The notes beneath the pieces are model-generated. The model did no database searches. It saw only the letters and a list, made by a program, of their open reading frames with translations, and was not told where the DNA came from. 64,000 nt of DNA, taken from contig JAPTJF010000024.1 of the NCBI GenBank assembly GCA_029339195.1, forward strand, positions 124,001-188,000, written 5' to 3'. This DNA comes from Micractinium sp. NFX-FRZ (Eukaryota > Chlorophyta > Trebouxiophyceae > Chlorellales > Chlorellaceae). The position numbers and the translations under genes were made by a program. Below, one piece after another: positions 41,903-55,700 of the stretch. Positions within the stretch are counted from its first letter, which is position 1; every line of letters begins with the position of its first letter.

Positions 41903-42143
41903 TCATATTACCATATCACCATATTACCAGAGTGCAACAACAGTTTCCTAGCGCCAACGTCAATCTACAGAATGAACAGTGCAAACGTGCTGCACTCAGC
42001 ATGGGAAGAAGGCAATGTGCATGTGCACGTGAGGGCCAGCACAGAGCGGCAGCCGTGCAGGGGTGAGCACCCACGCAAACACACCGGGCGCAGCTGGCAG
42101 AGCAGGCATGCACGCCACCATCTCGCAGCAGCGTGGGCCTCAC

Positions 42144-43761
42144 CTAGCGTTTGATTAATGCTCGTTTCATGGGGGGGTGCGGCCTGGGCGGTGGAGGCAG
42201 CGGGGGACTGGGAGGAGGCGGGAAGTCCCTGCATGTGCGCAGGCAGGCAGGGCAGGCAGGCAGGCAGGGCAGGCAGGCAGGCAGGGCAGGCAGGGGGGAG
42301 GACGGTTGAGCTGTGCCGCTGTTGCTTGTGCGCAGGCAGGCAGGCATGATCCAGGCGAGAGGGAGGTTGAGACGCGCCACTGTTGAAAGTAATGGCCTGA
42401 CACACCTGCCCATTCCAACTGCCAGAGTCACAAGACGAGCGTCACACTTTTTTTTTGCAGAATTCAGGCTGTACCCCCCCCCAACAGACAGGCAGGCAAG
42501 CAAAGCAACAGCCCTGCCGGCCTCCAGCGGGCATTGTCTTGAGCACCCACCTGCCGGCGATGCCCGAGAGGGCGGCCTTGGCGCCATACACCGCCTTCAG
42601 CCAGGAGCTTCCGGTCGGCTTCCTCAGGTTGGCCAGCAGCTTCTGGGCAGCTGCCGTGGGTGCTGCCCCCCCCGGGAAGCGCACCCGGGTGTACACGTCG
42701 ATGCCACCCGGGCGGGGGGTGACCTGGACGATGGTCACGCTGACCTGGACCGCCAGCGTGGCGCCACCCGTGCCCTGTACCTGCGACCGCACCAGGAACT
42801 CGTACTGCCCCTGGCGTCCCGGGAAGGCCGGCGGCGCGATTCCGGGAAGGAAGGCCGCCCAGGTGATGACGGCGGGGGCGGGCGGGGGCGGGGGCCTCGG
42901 CCGTGGCGGCGGCGGGGGCGGCATGCGCCGAGGCCCCGGCAGCGCGAGGCCCATCCGCAGGCGGAACTCTGCGCTGCCGGCCTGTGCGGCGGCTGTGCCG
43001 TTGTATGCGCTGACGGCGAAAAAGTAGTAGGTGGATGGGCGGGGGGTGAGGGAGTACCGGAAGGGGTTGAAGGAGGAGGTGTCATCCCCGCAGCCGCCGT
43101 CGGCGCCTCTGCACGCAGGCAGGCAGTGGGGAGAGAAGGGGGCAGGGCGGGGATATGATCATAGTGGAGGCAAGGAAGGGGGGTGCAGGCAGGTGGGGCG
43201 GACGCAGTGGTGCCTGCTCAGCTTCCTGCTCCTGGGTCGCCACCCTGGCAAACGCTGTCCTCATGCAGCGGCGGCACAGCATGCGTGCTCATCCGGCCCT
43301 GCTCACGACCGCGGGCATGCTGCCATGCGGGCAAGCACCCCTCTCTTGCAAGCCCGCACTGCTTGGCCACAGGCCCACAGCATGCATGCACAGCATGCCA
43401 GCGTGCACGGCGTGCTCACCCCACACAGTCCCAGGGCCCGTTGGGGCCGGAGGAGGCAAGGACAGACACCACCAGGTCGATGTTGGGGTAGTCGCACGAA
43501 AGAAAGGTGATGAATGTGCCAGGAAGCACGGCGCCGGAGAAGTACCTGCGATGCGGGATGATGTGATGGCGTGTTCAGCGGCAGCAGGGAGGTGCGGACC
43601 AAGGGGGCGGCTGTGCGGCGCATGTGCCTCCCCAAAGCTGTAACGTGTCTGTCCTCCATGCTCACCTGAACACCAGGGAGGCGCCGCGGGAGTAGGAGCA
43701 GGGCACCGGCGAGTCGCCCGCCGTGAGCAGGCTCTTGGCCTGCGCAACACAGGCAGGCGGG

Positions 43762-43793
<32 letters not shown>

Positions 43794-46700
43794 CACTCAT
43801 GGTTTGGGCAGGCAGCGGCATAGCAGCAGCATGCCAGGCGTTGCCGCCAGCCGCGTGCGGCCTACGCCAAACAGGCAGGCGGGCAGGCAGGCACTGGCAG
43901 GCAGAGCGGTGTGCACCTCTCTGGACGGGACGGCAAGCATGGCTAGTGGTCTCCTAGCAGGCTAGGCGGCCGCACAGTGGGCAGACAGGTGGGCCGGCAG
44001 GCAGCGCACCGTGTAGGCGGCGGTTGTGGCGGGCGCCCCAATGTCGATTGGGTTTGCCCACGAGCCCGGCGGGTCCAGGGGCAGGTTGAGCGGGGGCGGC
44101 GGGGGGCGGCGCGCCGAGGGCGGCGGCAGCAGCAGGGGCGTCGGCGGCGGGGAGGGGGCGGCATCCACTGTGATTGTCAGCTGCGCCTCGCTGCCGCTCT
44201 GCACACCCGTGAGGGTGCCGATGACAAAGTAGTAGTACCGTGCAGCTTCCACAGGGATGGTCAGGCTGAAGGGGCGGGGGTCGGCTTCGTCGCAGCCGCC
44301 GTCGGCGCCCCTGCAGCGGCGGGCGCACGGGAGGAACGTTGGCAGGCGGCTGAGCATGCATGTCGTGCCTTGCGTAATGCGAGCGGGGGACTCTATTGCA
44401 GGCCGTCCCACGGCCTCCTCACCGCCACGGTGCGTTCCAAGGCGGGGTACAGTGCAGCCCGATGCATGCAGGTGGGCCGCCACGTGGGGCCCGCCCTGCT
44501 GGGAGCGCTGTGGTGCTGGGCGGGGCGGGCGCGCTGTAGTGCTGGGCAGGGCAGCAGCCGTGCTGTGGCGCAGCACTCACGCAATGCAGTCGAAGCCCGA
44601 CTGGCCGTCAGGGCTATCCGAGGAGAGCGCCGACACAACCAGGTCGGCGTCCGGCCAGTCGCAGGTGCTGACGGTGAGCGAGCCTGACACCGAGGCATAC
44701 CACCTGCGGCGGGCAGAGGGAGAAGGCAGGGGGGAGGGAGTGGCACACACATGACGGCATGCACGTGTCAGAGGGTCCGGCGGGATGCGCAGGCTGACAT
44801 GTGTGCCGGTGGGGTTACCACCGTGCAGTGATGCAGCGCCCATTCAGAGCTCCCACGCAGGCGGTCCACCCACCCACAATTGCCGCCAGCTGCAACTCTA
44901 TCAGGAAGCACGAAAAAATTACAAACAACTGTTTGCACTCGCCTAAACACCAGGGCCACGCTCCTTCCCGACTCGCACATCAAGCCTTCTGGCCAAGCAA
45001 GGGCCGAGAATTGGGTGTCCTGCATTAGGATGGAAGGGGAGGACGGGGCAGGCAGGGAAGGTCAGGATTGGCGGGGCGGGAGGGCGGAGCAGGCAGGGTT
45101 GACGGTCGGAAGCGGGATGCGCAGGCAGGGCAGGATTGGTGAGTCAGGACAGTACACACATGCTGCCAGTGGCAGCTTGGCGGATTGTGCGTCACGCAGC
45201 CAAAGGCGCTGCAGCAGCAGAGGGGGCCTTCTAGAAGCCAGAAAACAAATGGGATGCGGCCGCCACCGACCTCACGCGCCCCGCTGCACGCGGCAGCAGC
45301 AGCACAGGGCTGCCGTCCTTTTGGGGCTGCCAGGCAGCAAGCCAATCCAGGACAGTCATGGCAACAGTGGAGGCGGCGCCCACCCTTAAGAGCAATAGGT
45401 CGGTCGGCCAAGCCAGGCACAGGTGAGATGCAGGCAGCAGCCAACCCCGCCCCGCCATTCACACCACCTGCACACCCACACGGCCGGACCTTTCAACCTG
45501 ACGGGCACAAGCCTTACTGGCACTTTCCACACCCTTGCAGCTTTGTTGACACTCTCCGCAATAGGCCCGCTCCCGCTCACCGTGAACACGCTGCTGACGA
45601 GGCCCGAGTCCAGGGCGGACGGAATCTCCTGGGGCTCCTCCCACAGCTGCCGAGGGGTCTGCAGCTCTGGGCTGGGCGGGTGGGGCGGCGGTGGAGGGCG
45701 GGGCGGCGGGCGGGGCGGGGGATGGGGCGGCCGCGGCGGAGGGCGCGGGGGCGGGGACGGCGGGGGCCCCGGCGAGGGGGGCGGCGGCGGGGGGGAGATG
45801 GCGCTGCATGTGCGGGAGAGTGGGTGTGGATGTGGGTGTGAGCGACGGGGTGGGGACGAGGCTGGCAGGCGGGAGGGTCAGGTAGATGGCAGGAGTGCTT
45901 TGTGCTGGCCTGGCGGGGGGGGCGTTGGCTGGGTGTACCCCGCAGCAGGGGCCGGATGCAAGGCATGCGGCCCAGCGGGAGGGCAGGCATGACCTGCCCA
46001 GCCCCTCAGGCAGGCCCAAGACCGCACGCATATTGAGAGCAGGGCGGGGAAAAGGCGGCACCCTTGCGCCGTGGCCAGCCGTAGGAACACGCACGCCGCC
46101 TCGGCCGCCCGGGTGCTTCCTCACCTCCCCCTCTGTGTCCACCAGCACTCACTCCTCCCCACACTCACACATCCGCCCCTGCCTCCCCCCCGCATCCTCT
46201 CGCTTTCCCCCGTGTCCTCCCTTTCCCTGCATCCGGTCCTCCCTCCCCCCACATCCGCCCCTCCCCCGCATCTCACACACCTCGAGGGCAGGAAGAGCTG
46301 CACCCGCGCATTCTCCACCTCCAACACGTAGATCCCGCCCCGCTCGTCCCGCACGGCGGCGCACGCCACGGGCCGGTCAAACTCCCCCGCCCACTTGCCC
46401 AGACCGCCCCACTGGGCCAAGAACTGGCCGTCGGGCGTGAAGCGCTGCATCCTGCGGGCGGGTAGGGGTGGGGGGCGGGTGGGGAGCGGGGGGTGGGGTG
46501 CGTCGTGAGGTCTTGGAGTTTGCACAAAAATGCTTGCCAGTTGGGCGGGCCAGGGAGCGGCGGTGGGCTGTGGAGGGGGGGTCTTGGGCGCGGCCCTTTT
46601 TCCGATGATGAAGAAGGAGCAGATTGCAGCCCGAAAGCGTGGGGTTCGGAAGTTAAGCCACAGGCGCCAGTCAGCTACCACCTTCCATCCCCGCAGTGCC

Positions 46701-49700
46701 CATCACGTGGTGTGGCCAGGCACTAGGCCTGCCTGGGTCCCGCAGCCTGTCCGCCCGACACCCCCGCCTGCAGCACACCGCCTCTCATCCCCCGCTGCAG
46801 ATCCTGCCTCACCCAAAGCCGGCCTCCGCCACCTGTATGCTCACCCGCCATGTCACCCGCCCCCGTCCCCCAACCACCCTGGTCTGTGGCACCTCAGGCA
46901 GTGAGGGCACAGAGGGAGCCGCCGGGAAAGGAGGGTAGCGCCCGCATGTTGCTCCCATGCGTTCCGGCCACGAACCCACTGCTGCCCTCGCCAGGCAGGG
47001 GCACCAGGGGGTCGGGGCAAGAAGGACAGACAAGCACCAGCATCCCTCAGGAGGCACACGCACTCCCTGCACACCCACCTGTTGTTGCCGGTGCAATACA
47101 AGAAAAGACAGACACCACCCGTGAAGCATGCACACACACCCACCTGTTGTTTCCAGTGTCGGCCACAAACACGCTGCCGTCCTCTCCCACGCACAGGCCC
47201 CAGGGCGCCAGGAACTGGCCCTCCCCCGACCCCCGCACGCCCCACGCCCGGATGAAGGTCCCCTCCGTGTCAAACTTCTGCGGGGGCGGGAAGGGGTGCG
47301 GCGGGGCAGGGTTGTTGGTATCGGGCACATGCGAAGAGGGGTGGTTGTTTAGTGCGGCAGGCGGGTGGGGTGCGCCTGGGCAGGTGGATGAACCTCACGG
47401 GCAGCGGGCGCAGGGGAGGGGGGTGGGCAGGCAGCATTGGTCAACAAGGCCTGGCCAGCAGGCAGCGGAGCTGGCAGCCTGGCAGGCAGGCAAAAGGCTG
47501 CCAGCGCCCTGCGCCCTGGCCATCACCGCAAGTCCCGCCCCAACATTCCGCCCTGTGCTGCCAGCAAGTGCGCTCTTTCTCACGCCAACACACCTCCCTG
47601 CCTCTTCCCGCAACCACCAACCCCTGCGCGCCTGCACTCTGTGGTTGTTGGTGTCCATCACATACACAAAGCCTCTGCCTCGGTCCGCGGCCACGCCTTG
47701 GGGCCCCGAGAAGCGCCCCGCCTGCGAGCCGGCCCTGCCCCAGGTGCCCACAAACACGTCATCGGCGTCAAACTTGACGACCCGGTTGTTCTCAGTGTCG
47801 GCCTGCACAGAGGGGGAGCCCACGGGGCACGCAACACTTACGTGCCAACCTGCACCAGAGGGGGCCCAGGAGGCACGCCACCCACACGTGCGATCTGCGT
47901 CGGCAGGGGGGCTGCACGCAGCATGACCTCAACACCACCCACTGCCCCATCCCACCTTCATCCTTAGCTTCTGCTCACCTCTTCATCCCTTTCCCACGCA
48001 CCTAAGCAACGCTGTCAGCCCCATCCAAGGCAACTCCTCACTCAACCCACCCTGTAAACACACTCCCACCCCCACACCCCCACCCAGTCAGCTCCGTTTT
48101 CTTGAGCGCTCACATAACCCTTGCTTACCCCACCCTTCTCTCTGCCCTCCCGCCCCCTATCACCCCACCACCGCTAGCCGCCATCCTCCCCTCCCACCCC
48201 CCACCCACCACTCACCACATACACATTGTCATCTCCGTCGACAGCTAGGCCCCTGGGGAAGCTGAGCTCCCCCTCTCCGGTGCCGGAGCCGCCAAACAGG
48301 CCCAGCAGCTGGCCGGTGGAGGAGAGGCGCTTCACGCGGTCGTTGCCGCTGTCCAACACCTGCCGTGTGTCGGTGGTAGGAGCAGGGGGGAGAGGTTGGG
48401 GATGGGAGCGCCAGGGGGGGCGAGGTGGAGGAGGGGAGAAGGCACTTCAGAAGGTGGGTGCAGCACACCTGTCCGCACCGCCGTCAGAGCGTTCCTAATG
48501 CCCCCACCCCGCGAGAGCGACCACCCAGCACCCAGCAACCAGCAACCAGGCAACGCCATGCCCTGCTGCCGCCCATCCGCCCCACTGCACCGTCATGTGC
48601 TGCGACCCCCAGGCTGCTCGCTCCCGCCTCACCAGCATGTGCCCCCTCGAGTTGACGGCGATGCCGTAAGGGAAGCGCAGCTCAGCGCCCTGTGCGCCGC
48701 TGCCCAGGCTGCCCCACATCTGCTTGAACGCCCCGTCCGGTCCGAACCGCTGCACCCTGTTGTTGCGGGTGTCGGCGACCAGAACCTGGGGGCGGAAACA
48801 GATGCGGGGGGGATGGGAGGGAAGTTTCTGGGGTGGCAGAAGAAGATTGGATGTCAAGCAGGATGCAGAAGGTGGCAGATGAAGACGTTGGGTGGGCCAC
48901 AAGCACCTGGAGGGAAGAGAAAGAGGGAGGGGTAGCTGATGATGATGTCAGTGTGTCGGATGTAGAAGGCGAGGGTGAGGGAAGCATGCAGGGCAGCCCG
49001 CCAAGGGGCACCTTCCAGGCTGCAGCTACCGCCCCGCCAGCTTGCGCCAACTGTCACAGCTGGCCCTGCCAGCTGCCGCCAGCTGTCAGCCGCTGCCAGC
49101 ACCTGGCCCGGGGGAGTGACTGCGGCCACGTGGTGCACCTGGCTCTGTGGGGCGCTCCATCTATTCAAGGGTGTTGCCCTGGCACGTTCCTCTCCTTTCA
49201 GGCACACAGGTGTGCATGTGTTTTGTTTCATGTGCTCACCTGGCCGGAGAGAGTGACTGTGATGCCTGATGGGTCGGAGAGGAGGCCCCCCTCAGACCCG
49301 GGCCCTCCCCACTCAAGGAAGGGCTGCGGTGATGGGGCAGGTTGAGGGAGGGGGTGGCAGGGGCCGGGTGGGGTGGGGTGGGGTGAGTGCACGAAACCGT
49401 GGCAGAGGATGCTGGCAAGCAGCCTCCCAGGCATGGCCGGCCTGGCACCTGGCAAGCAAGCAGGCAGCGGCAGGCAGGCAGCGTGGGCGGGCAGGCGGAC
49501 AGGCGGGCGGGCTTCCCAGCTTGCCCCACGCTGCATGTGACCGCGCACCGCAAAGGGGGAGACCACGAAGGGGGGCAGCGGCGGGGGAGAGGGCGGGGAG
49601 GGCGGGGATGGGGGGGAGGGCCGCCTGCGGAAGGGGAGCACGATTGGGGTGATCTGTGAAGCGGGGTGGGTCAGCAACCGCTGGCACCTGAGGCGTCAGC

Positions 49701-52700
49701 AGCACCAAGCACTCTCAGACGGCGCGCCTAGCAGACAAGACGACACTATCAGTGGTGTTTCGTTGTTAGCATGCTAAGCTGTGCAGGCATCTCACGGCGG
49801 AGGCGGGGACTTGGGCGGGGGGCTTCGAGGCGGGGGAGGGGACTTGATGGGCGGCGGGGGCGGGGCGTACCAGGACGGGTCCTCTGGGCTGGGGGAAGGC
49901 TCGGGATCGGCATCTGGAGGTGGCGGGGAGGGCTCAGGAGGTGGCGGCGGGGGCTCCATGGCAGCGCTGCACACAGAAGGGAGAAGAGAGAGCGGCCGTG
50001 AGGGCACATTGTGGGGGGCATCGGCGGCGGCGTGGGCACATGCAGCTGTAAGAATAGCTTATGGGCGGTGGCAGGAAAGGTGCGAGTGCTTCACGTCTTT
50101 TTGCAAAACAGAAAGGCAGCAGCTTCAGGCGGCGGTGCAGCTTGGGCAGAGGGCCAAATGAGCGCATGCACAGGCAAGGCGGTCAGGCAGGCGGGCAGGC
50201 AGGCGGGCAGGCAGGCAGCTGTGGCTCACCCAGCGGGGGCAAAAACTTGCACCCGGTGGTTCCCGCTGCAGCAGGGGGCGGGGCGGGCCAGAGGGAGGGA
50301 GGGACAGGGGTGAAGGGGCGCTGCTCGGCAGCGTGGCTGCCTGCCGCTGCACCACTGGATCGCTGCCCCAGTGAATGTGGCAGTTAGCATGCAGCTGATC
50401 CAATCCTGCTCTCTCTCACCCTCTCTGCAAACCACAAATGACGCTCGCCAACCCTCCACGACAGCCGCCCCTGGGCTGGCCCCAAGCCCCTTTTGCCCAC
50501 GCCAGCCCACCCTGGCACACACACACCGCCAACCCTTCCCTACCCTCCCCAGCCCGCCTCACCTGTCCACGACATACACCCGCCCGCTGCTGTCTGCAGC
50601 CACGCCCGTGGGTCCAATGAACTGCCCAGTCGTGGATGTGCCGGCGCCATAGGTGCCCCAGGCCGCCTGCTGCGCGCCATCCGCCCCCAGCCTGACCACC
50701 CTGTGATTTGACGTGTCTGCCACGAAGATGGCGCCATCGGGGCCCAGGCACAGGGCGCTGGGGGTGTCGAATTCGTTGTCTCCAGACCCCAGGCCACCCC
50801 AGGCGGCGTCAAAGACGCCCTGGGAGTCGAACCTCTGCAAAGACGGGGTGGCAGGTGAGGGTGCAATGGCGATGGCGGTGCTGCTGGTGTTGTTGGTGCT
50901 GCTGCTGCTCATGCTGACGCTGCTGCTGATGATGATGGTGAGCACGGAGGGTTGGCAGGAGGAAGGAGGGTGGTGGCGTACGGCGCAGTGCGCAGACCGG
51001 GCACACGCAACCGGTCAGTCGGCCAGGCGCGCCGGGCAGTCCCCAGGTGGAGCACATATGCACCCAGCTGCCAGCCTCCCTCCCTCCCTCCCAAGCCCGC
51101 AGCAGGCAGCGGCCTACTTGGATGCGGTGGTTCAATGTGTCTGCGACCAACACGGCGCCGCTGCCGGGCTCCACGGCCACGCCACGTGGCGTGTTGAACT
51201 GGCCAGGCCCGTCCCCCAGGCTGCCCCAGCTGCTCACAAATCTGTTGCTCATGTCGAACAGCGAGATGCGGTGGTTGCCGCTGTCAGCCTGCGAGTGCAA
51301 GGAGTAAGAAGGGTGTCCATGCACAAGGAGGGAGCAGAGGGGCGGTGTGTTGGGGCTGACGGACTGCGGCACTTTATCAAGGAAGGGTGGCACCGGCTGG
51401 CAGGAGGAAGGCAGCATGCATCTATCTGGAAGAGGGCCCATGCCGCCCTGTTTGCCACTGTCAACCACCGCTGGCCCCCAGCCGCCAGGACCCCGACACA
51501 CGCCAGGTGTGCACAGCACGCACAGCATGCATCACATGGCGTGCATGTCATGCACATCATGCATGCACATCAGGCACACATGGCACGGCATATGCATCAT
51601 GCAGGGCACGCACAGCAGGCACAGCAGGCGCAGCAGCCAGCCCCAGCACACACCACATAGATGTTGTCGCTGTCGTCCACGGCCAGCCCCCAGGGCAGGT
51701 TGAACTGGCTTGCGTCCGCCCCCAGGGTGCCCCAAGAGTCCAGGAGCTCCCCGTTGGACGAAAACTGCATGACCCTGTGGTTCAGAGAGTCGGCCACCAG
51801 CACGTGGCCCTGCGAGCTGACCGCCACGCCGCGCGGCGTGTTGAACTGCTCGCCCCCCATGCCCAGGCTGCCCCAGGACAGCTGCGTGAGTCCGGTCGGC
51901 CCCTGCCGCACGACGCGGCTGTTGTTGGTGTCGGTTACGTAGAGGGCGGCGCCGCCGGGGGCCAGGGCGATGCCTGTGGGCTCCTCAAATTGCCCGGTCA
52001 GGTAGCCCAGCCCGCCCCACATGCGGGCCAGCTGCAGGCGGGGACGGGAAGGAGGTGGGTTGGTGTGACAGCGCATGGCGGGTGAGGCGGCAGTCGCGCA
52101 GATATGCGGGGGGCTGCTGAGGGCACGGCTTGCAGGCTGGCGGGCAGAGCCCCTGCCAGAGAGGCTGAGAGCTGGCGACAGCAGCTGCTGTTCCCGGGCT
52201 GAGGACAACAGTGGAGTACACACTGACAGGCAGGCAGGCAGGGGTGCGCGCACCGCATAGGCTGGGGGTGTGACCGCGGGGGGCGGGGGGAGGGGGGGCG
52301 GGGGGCGCCTGCACACAACAGGGCCAGCCAGGGGTGTGACACGTCAGCAGCTATAAATGTCTGTGGCAGGTAGCTGGCAGGAACGAGTGCATATCACGGC
52401 CTGTGGCGGGCAGCATGCGCAGGCGTGCTCACCTTGGCGGCGGCGACGGCTTGGGCGGTGGCGGAGGCGGAGGTGGTGGCGGCGGCGGCGGTGGCGACTC
52501 GCTGTACGCAGGGAGGGGAGCATTGGCTGATCAGGGGCGATGCAGGCCACTGCAGAGGCCAGTGGCCTGAACTGGAGGCGGCAGCATGCGTCCAAGGGCG
52601 GCTTGAGCTGCGGTAACGGACGGGGGCCATGTGCAGTGGCAAGCAGGCTACAGGGGGCCTTGTGCAGTGTCAGCAGTGTCAGGCTCTGCTTCAGTTGGCA

Positions 52701-55700
52701 GTTGCAGGAGCTCCCACACAATCCTCCTCCACAGATAGCCACTCTGTAGTGCGCCGTCATTACATAACGAGCTCACCTGCTGTCCTCCCCAGGCGGTGGG
52801 GGTGCGTACAAGTCGGACTCAGGCGGCGGCGGCAGGTCGACCTCGCTGCACGCAAGCCAGGTGGGATGAAATATTATATGGGCAAGAAGCGGCTGATGAG
52901 CTGTACCAAGCGGTCTGCTGGGTCATGCAAGGGCGGAGCGCAAATTGCTGCTGCGAGAGATCGCTCTGCGGGGGCATGTTGCTGCGCTCCCTTACGTGGG
53001 CGGGGGAGGAGGGGGGGAGCCATTGGGCGGGGGAGGGTAATGTGGCGGCGGCGGGGAGGAGGCGGGCGGGTCGACGGTGGCGCTGCAGGGGCAAGCAGGG
53101 CCAATGGTTTGGGGGCAGGGCCAATGGTTTGGGGGCAGGGTTCAAGAATATAGGCAACGTGCTTGAGCATGCTGTGCACGCCATGCGGCATGGTGGCCGG
53201 CCTGGCAGGCAGGGACGAGCTGCTGCAGCAGCCCTGGACGGGTCGCGCTGCATTGCACGCCAGCATGCAGGCAGGAACAGGTCAGCCTCACCCGCTGGGC
53301 TCGAACAGCTGGATGCGGTGGTTCAGCCTGCAAGGACGCAGGTGGGGCGTGGCGCGCCAAAAGGGCGGGCACAGCACGTGTGGAGAGGGGCCACAGGCAT
53401 CGGCGGGCGCCGGCAGGCACGCCACGCACAGCTGTCCAGCTGAGGTTGTGTGGCTGCCTGCCCCACTCATACCCCACGCACAGTTGTCCCCCGGCCCCCG
53501 CCTCCCAACCCACCTCACACTGTGTCGCGCCACACTCGTCACAGTCACACCAGGGCAGCTGCCTCCCCTGGCGCCCCTGCCTCCCTCCCCTGCTGCCCCT
53601 GCCTGCCTCCCGCCTCACCTGTCTGCCACATGCACCCGCCCACTACTGGCGACCCAGCACCGCAGCAGCGGCACTGGCAAACTGCCCCTCTCCCTCACCC
53701 TGCTTCCGTCCTCACTGTGCATCACCCTCCTCCGCCTGTCTGCCTCCCGCCCGTCTCACCTGTCCGCCACATACACCTGCCCGCTGCCATCACGCGCCAT
53801 CGCAACAGCAGTGGGGCCATCAAACTGCCCTTCGCCGCTGCCCTCGCTGCCCCAGGCCGCCAGCTGCTGCCCGTTGGCATCCCACTGGACCAGGCGGTTG
53901 TTGAAGGTGTCTGCAATGATGATGCTGCCGTTGGGCCCCATGCACAGGCCGCTGGGGGTGTCCAGCTGGCCGGCCGACGATCCGCGGCTGCCCCAGGCCG
54001 CCAGGAAGGTGCCGTCGGCGCTGAACTTCTGCGGGAGGGGGAAGCATGTGGCAGGGAGGCGGTTAGTGCTCGAGGGCGGCGTTGGGAGGAGGTTGGGGGG
54101 AGGATGGGGGGCCCCGGAGCGGGCTCAAGTGCGACACCCCTGCTGCCACCCTGTGCCCGCTCATCTCCCGCAATGCCCACCCCACCCTCTCCACACCACA
54201 AGCAAGCAGGCAATGCGTGCCTGCCTCGGTCTCCTCTCCCCACAATCTCCTCTCCCCACACACACGGCCACCCCGCCTGCCCCCTGCACGAACCAACCGT
54301 CCCCTCCGTCAACCCCAACCCCTCCCCCAACCTCGTCCGCTGTTGACCACTACCCTTCACAACGCCCCTGTGGCTGGCAATGTTCTTGGACCAACCTACC
54401 TGGACCCTGTGCCTGATTGCATTGCTTTCCCAACAGTGCCACCTGCCTGGACCCTGTTTCTGCCTGCATTGCTGGCGTGAAACGCCTACCATGGTTTTAA
54501 TATAAACCCACCCACCTGGATCCTGTGGCTGCCTGTGTCTGCCACGAGGACCGCCCCGCTGGCGCTGTCCACGGCCACGCCTCGGGGGTTCTGGAACTGG
54601 CCGGGCTCCGTGCCTCTTGAGCCCCAGGTGGCTGTGTAGTCATTGGAGGCATCGAACAGCACGATGCGATGGTTGCCCCGGTCCGCCTGTGGGGAGCAAA
54701 TGAAGGGAGGGTGGCATGGGATAGTGTGGGTGCGGTTGCAGGAGGTCACACGGCTTCTGCTGCCCGCTTTAGGTTGCGCAGCAGGCAGCACGGGCACGAG
54801 GCGTGCGCAGCAGGCAGCACAGGCACGCAGCATGCACACAGCAGGCCGCTTTCTGTGCGGCCGTCCCAAGAGCGGTCTCACTCAACACACACGGTTCATC
54901 CTGGGCCACCCACTCCCAGCCCTGCCCGCAGGGCAGCAGCAGTGCACGGCACGCACAGCAGGCACGGCGCTCACCACATACAGGCTGTCCTATTACCACC
55001 ACCAGCCCCAACCACATGGCAGCAGCAGGCACAGCAGGCACAGCAGGCAGGACTACTCACCACGTACACGTTGTCCTGCCCATCCACCGCCAGCCCCCAC
55101 GGCAGGTTGAGCTGTCCTGCGCCAGACCCCAGGCCTCCCCACCAGGCCAGCCTCTCCCCCTCGGGCGAGAACCTCAGCAGGCGGTGGTTGAACGTGTCGG
55201 ACACGATGACGTGGCCAAGGGAGTTGACCGCCACCCCATACGGGTTGTTCATCTCCTGCGGGCCGTCCCCGGTGCCAAAGCCGCCCCAGGCCAGCTGGGT
55301 GGTGCCGTCCAGGCCCTGCCGAACGATGCGGCTGTTGCCCTTGTCGGCAACGACGAGGAAAGAGCTGTCGGGGGCCAGGGCCAGGGCGGTCGGTTCGAGG
55401 AATTGGTCGGAGCCGGAGCCCTCGGATCCCCAGGTGCGCACCAGCTGCAGGGTGGGTGGGAGGAGGGGGGAGCGGGTGGTTGTTTGGACAGGCTCGTGTG
55501 GGTGAGAGGGTGGGTGGGGGTAGGTCGGGGAGGGCAGGGCCTAGGGAGGCTGGAAGGCGCGGCGGGCGGGGTGGCACCGCAGGCAATGCCCTCGGGCGCC
55601 GATACAAGGGGCATGCTCGCATGGAAGTGGAACCGAGCACATATGCGTCAATTTTGTTCCCAAGGGAGCTGGGGAGCTGCGCTCACCCGGAAAGGCCCGT

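Larger units (their letters stand above)
40725..42143. other. Convergent intergenic region
   Basis: 1.4 kb between the ankyrin-like gene (+) and the five-propeller gene (-). It is less GC-rich than average between 41340 and 41470 and around 41880-41970, where a CATATTACCATATCACC tandem occurs. TGTAA motifs lie at 40830-40834 (plus) and 41898-41902 (minus). No gene seen. Confidence 0.55.

Noticed and set aside
42239..43795. GGCA arrays as telomere or transposon ends
   Set aside because: Simple tetranucleotide repeats confined to introns, without terminal structures or target-site duplications.
45386..45580. Stop of the propeller gene by read-through at 45386
   Set aside because: The frame stays open past 45581 to a stop, but a GTGAGC donor at 45580 joins in phase to 45019 and completes a PPC-like domain duplicated downstream, so one continuous gene is preferred.
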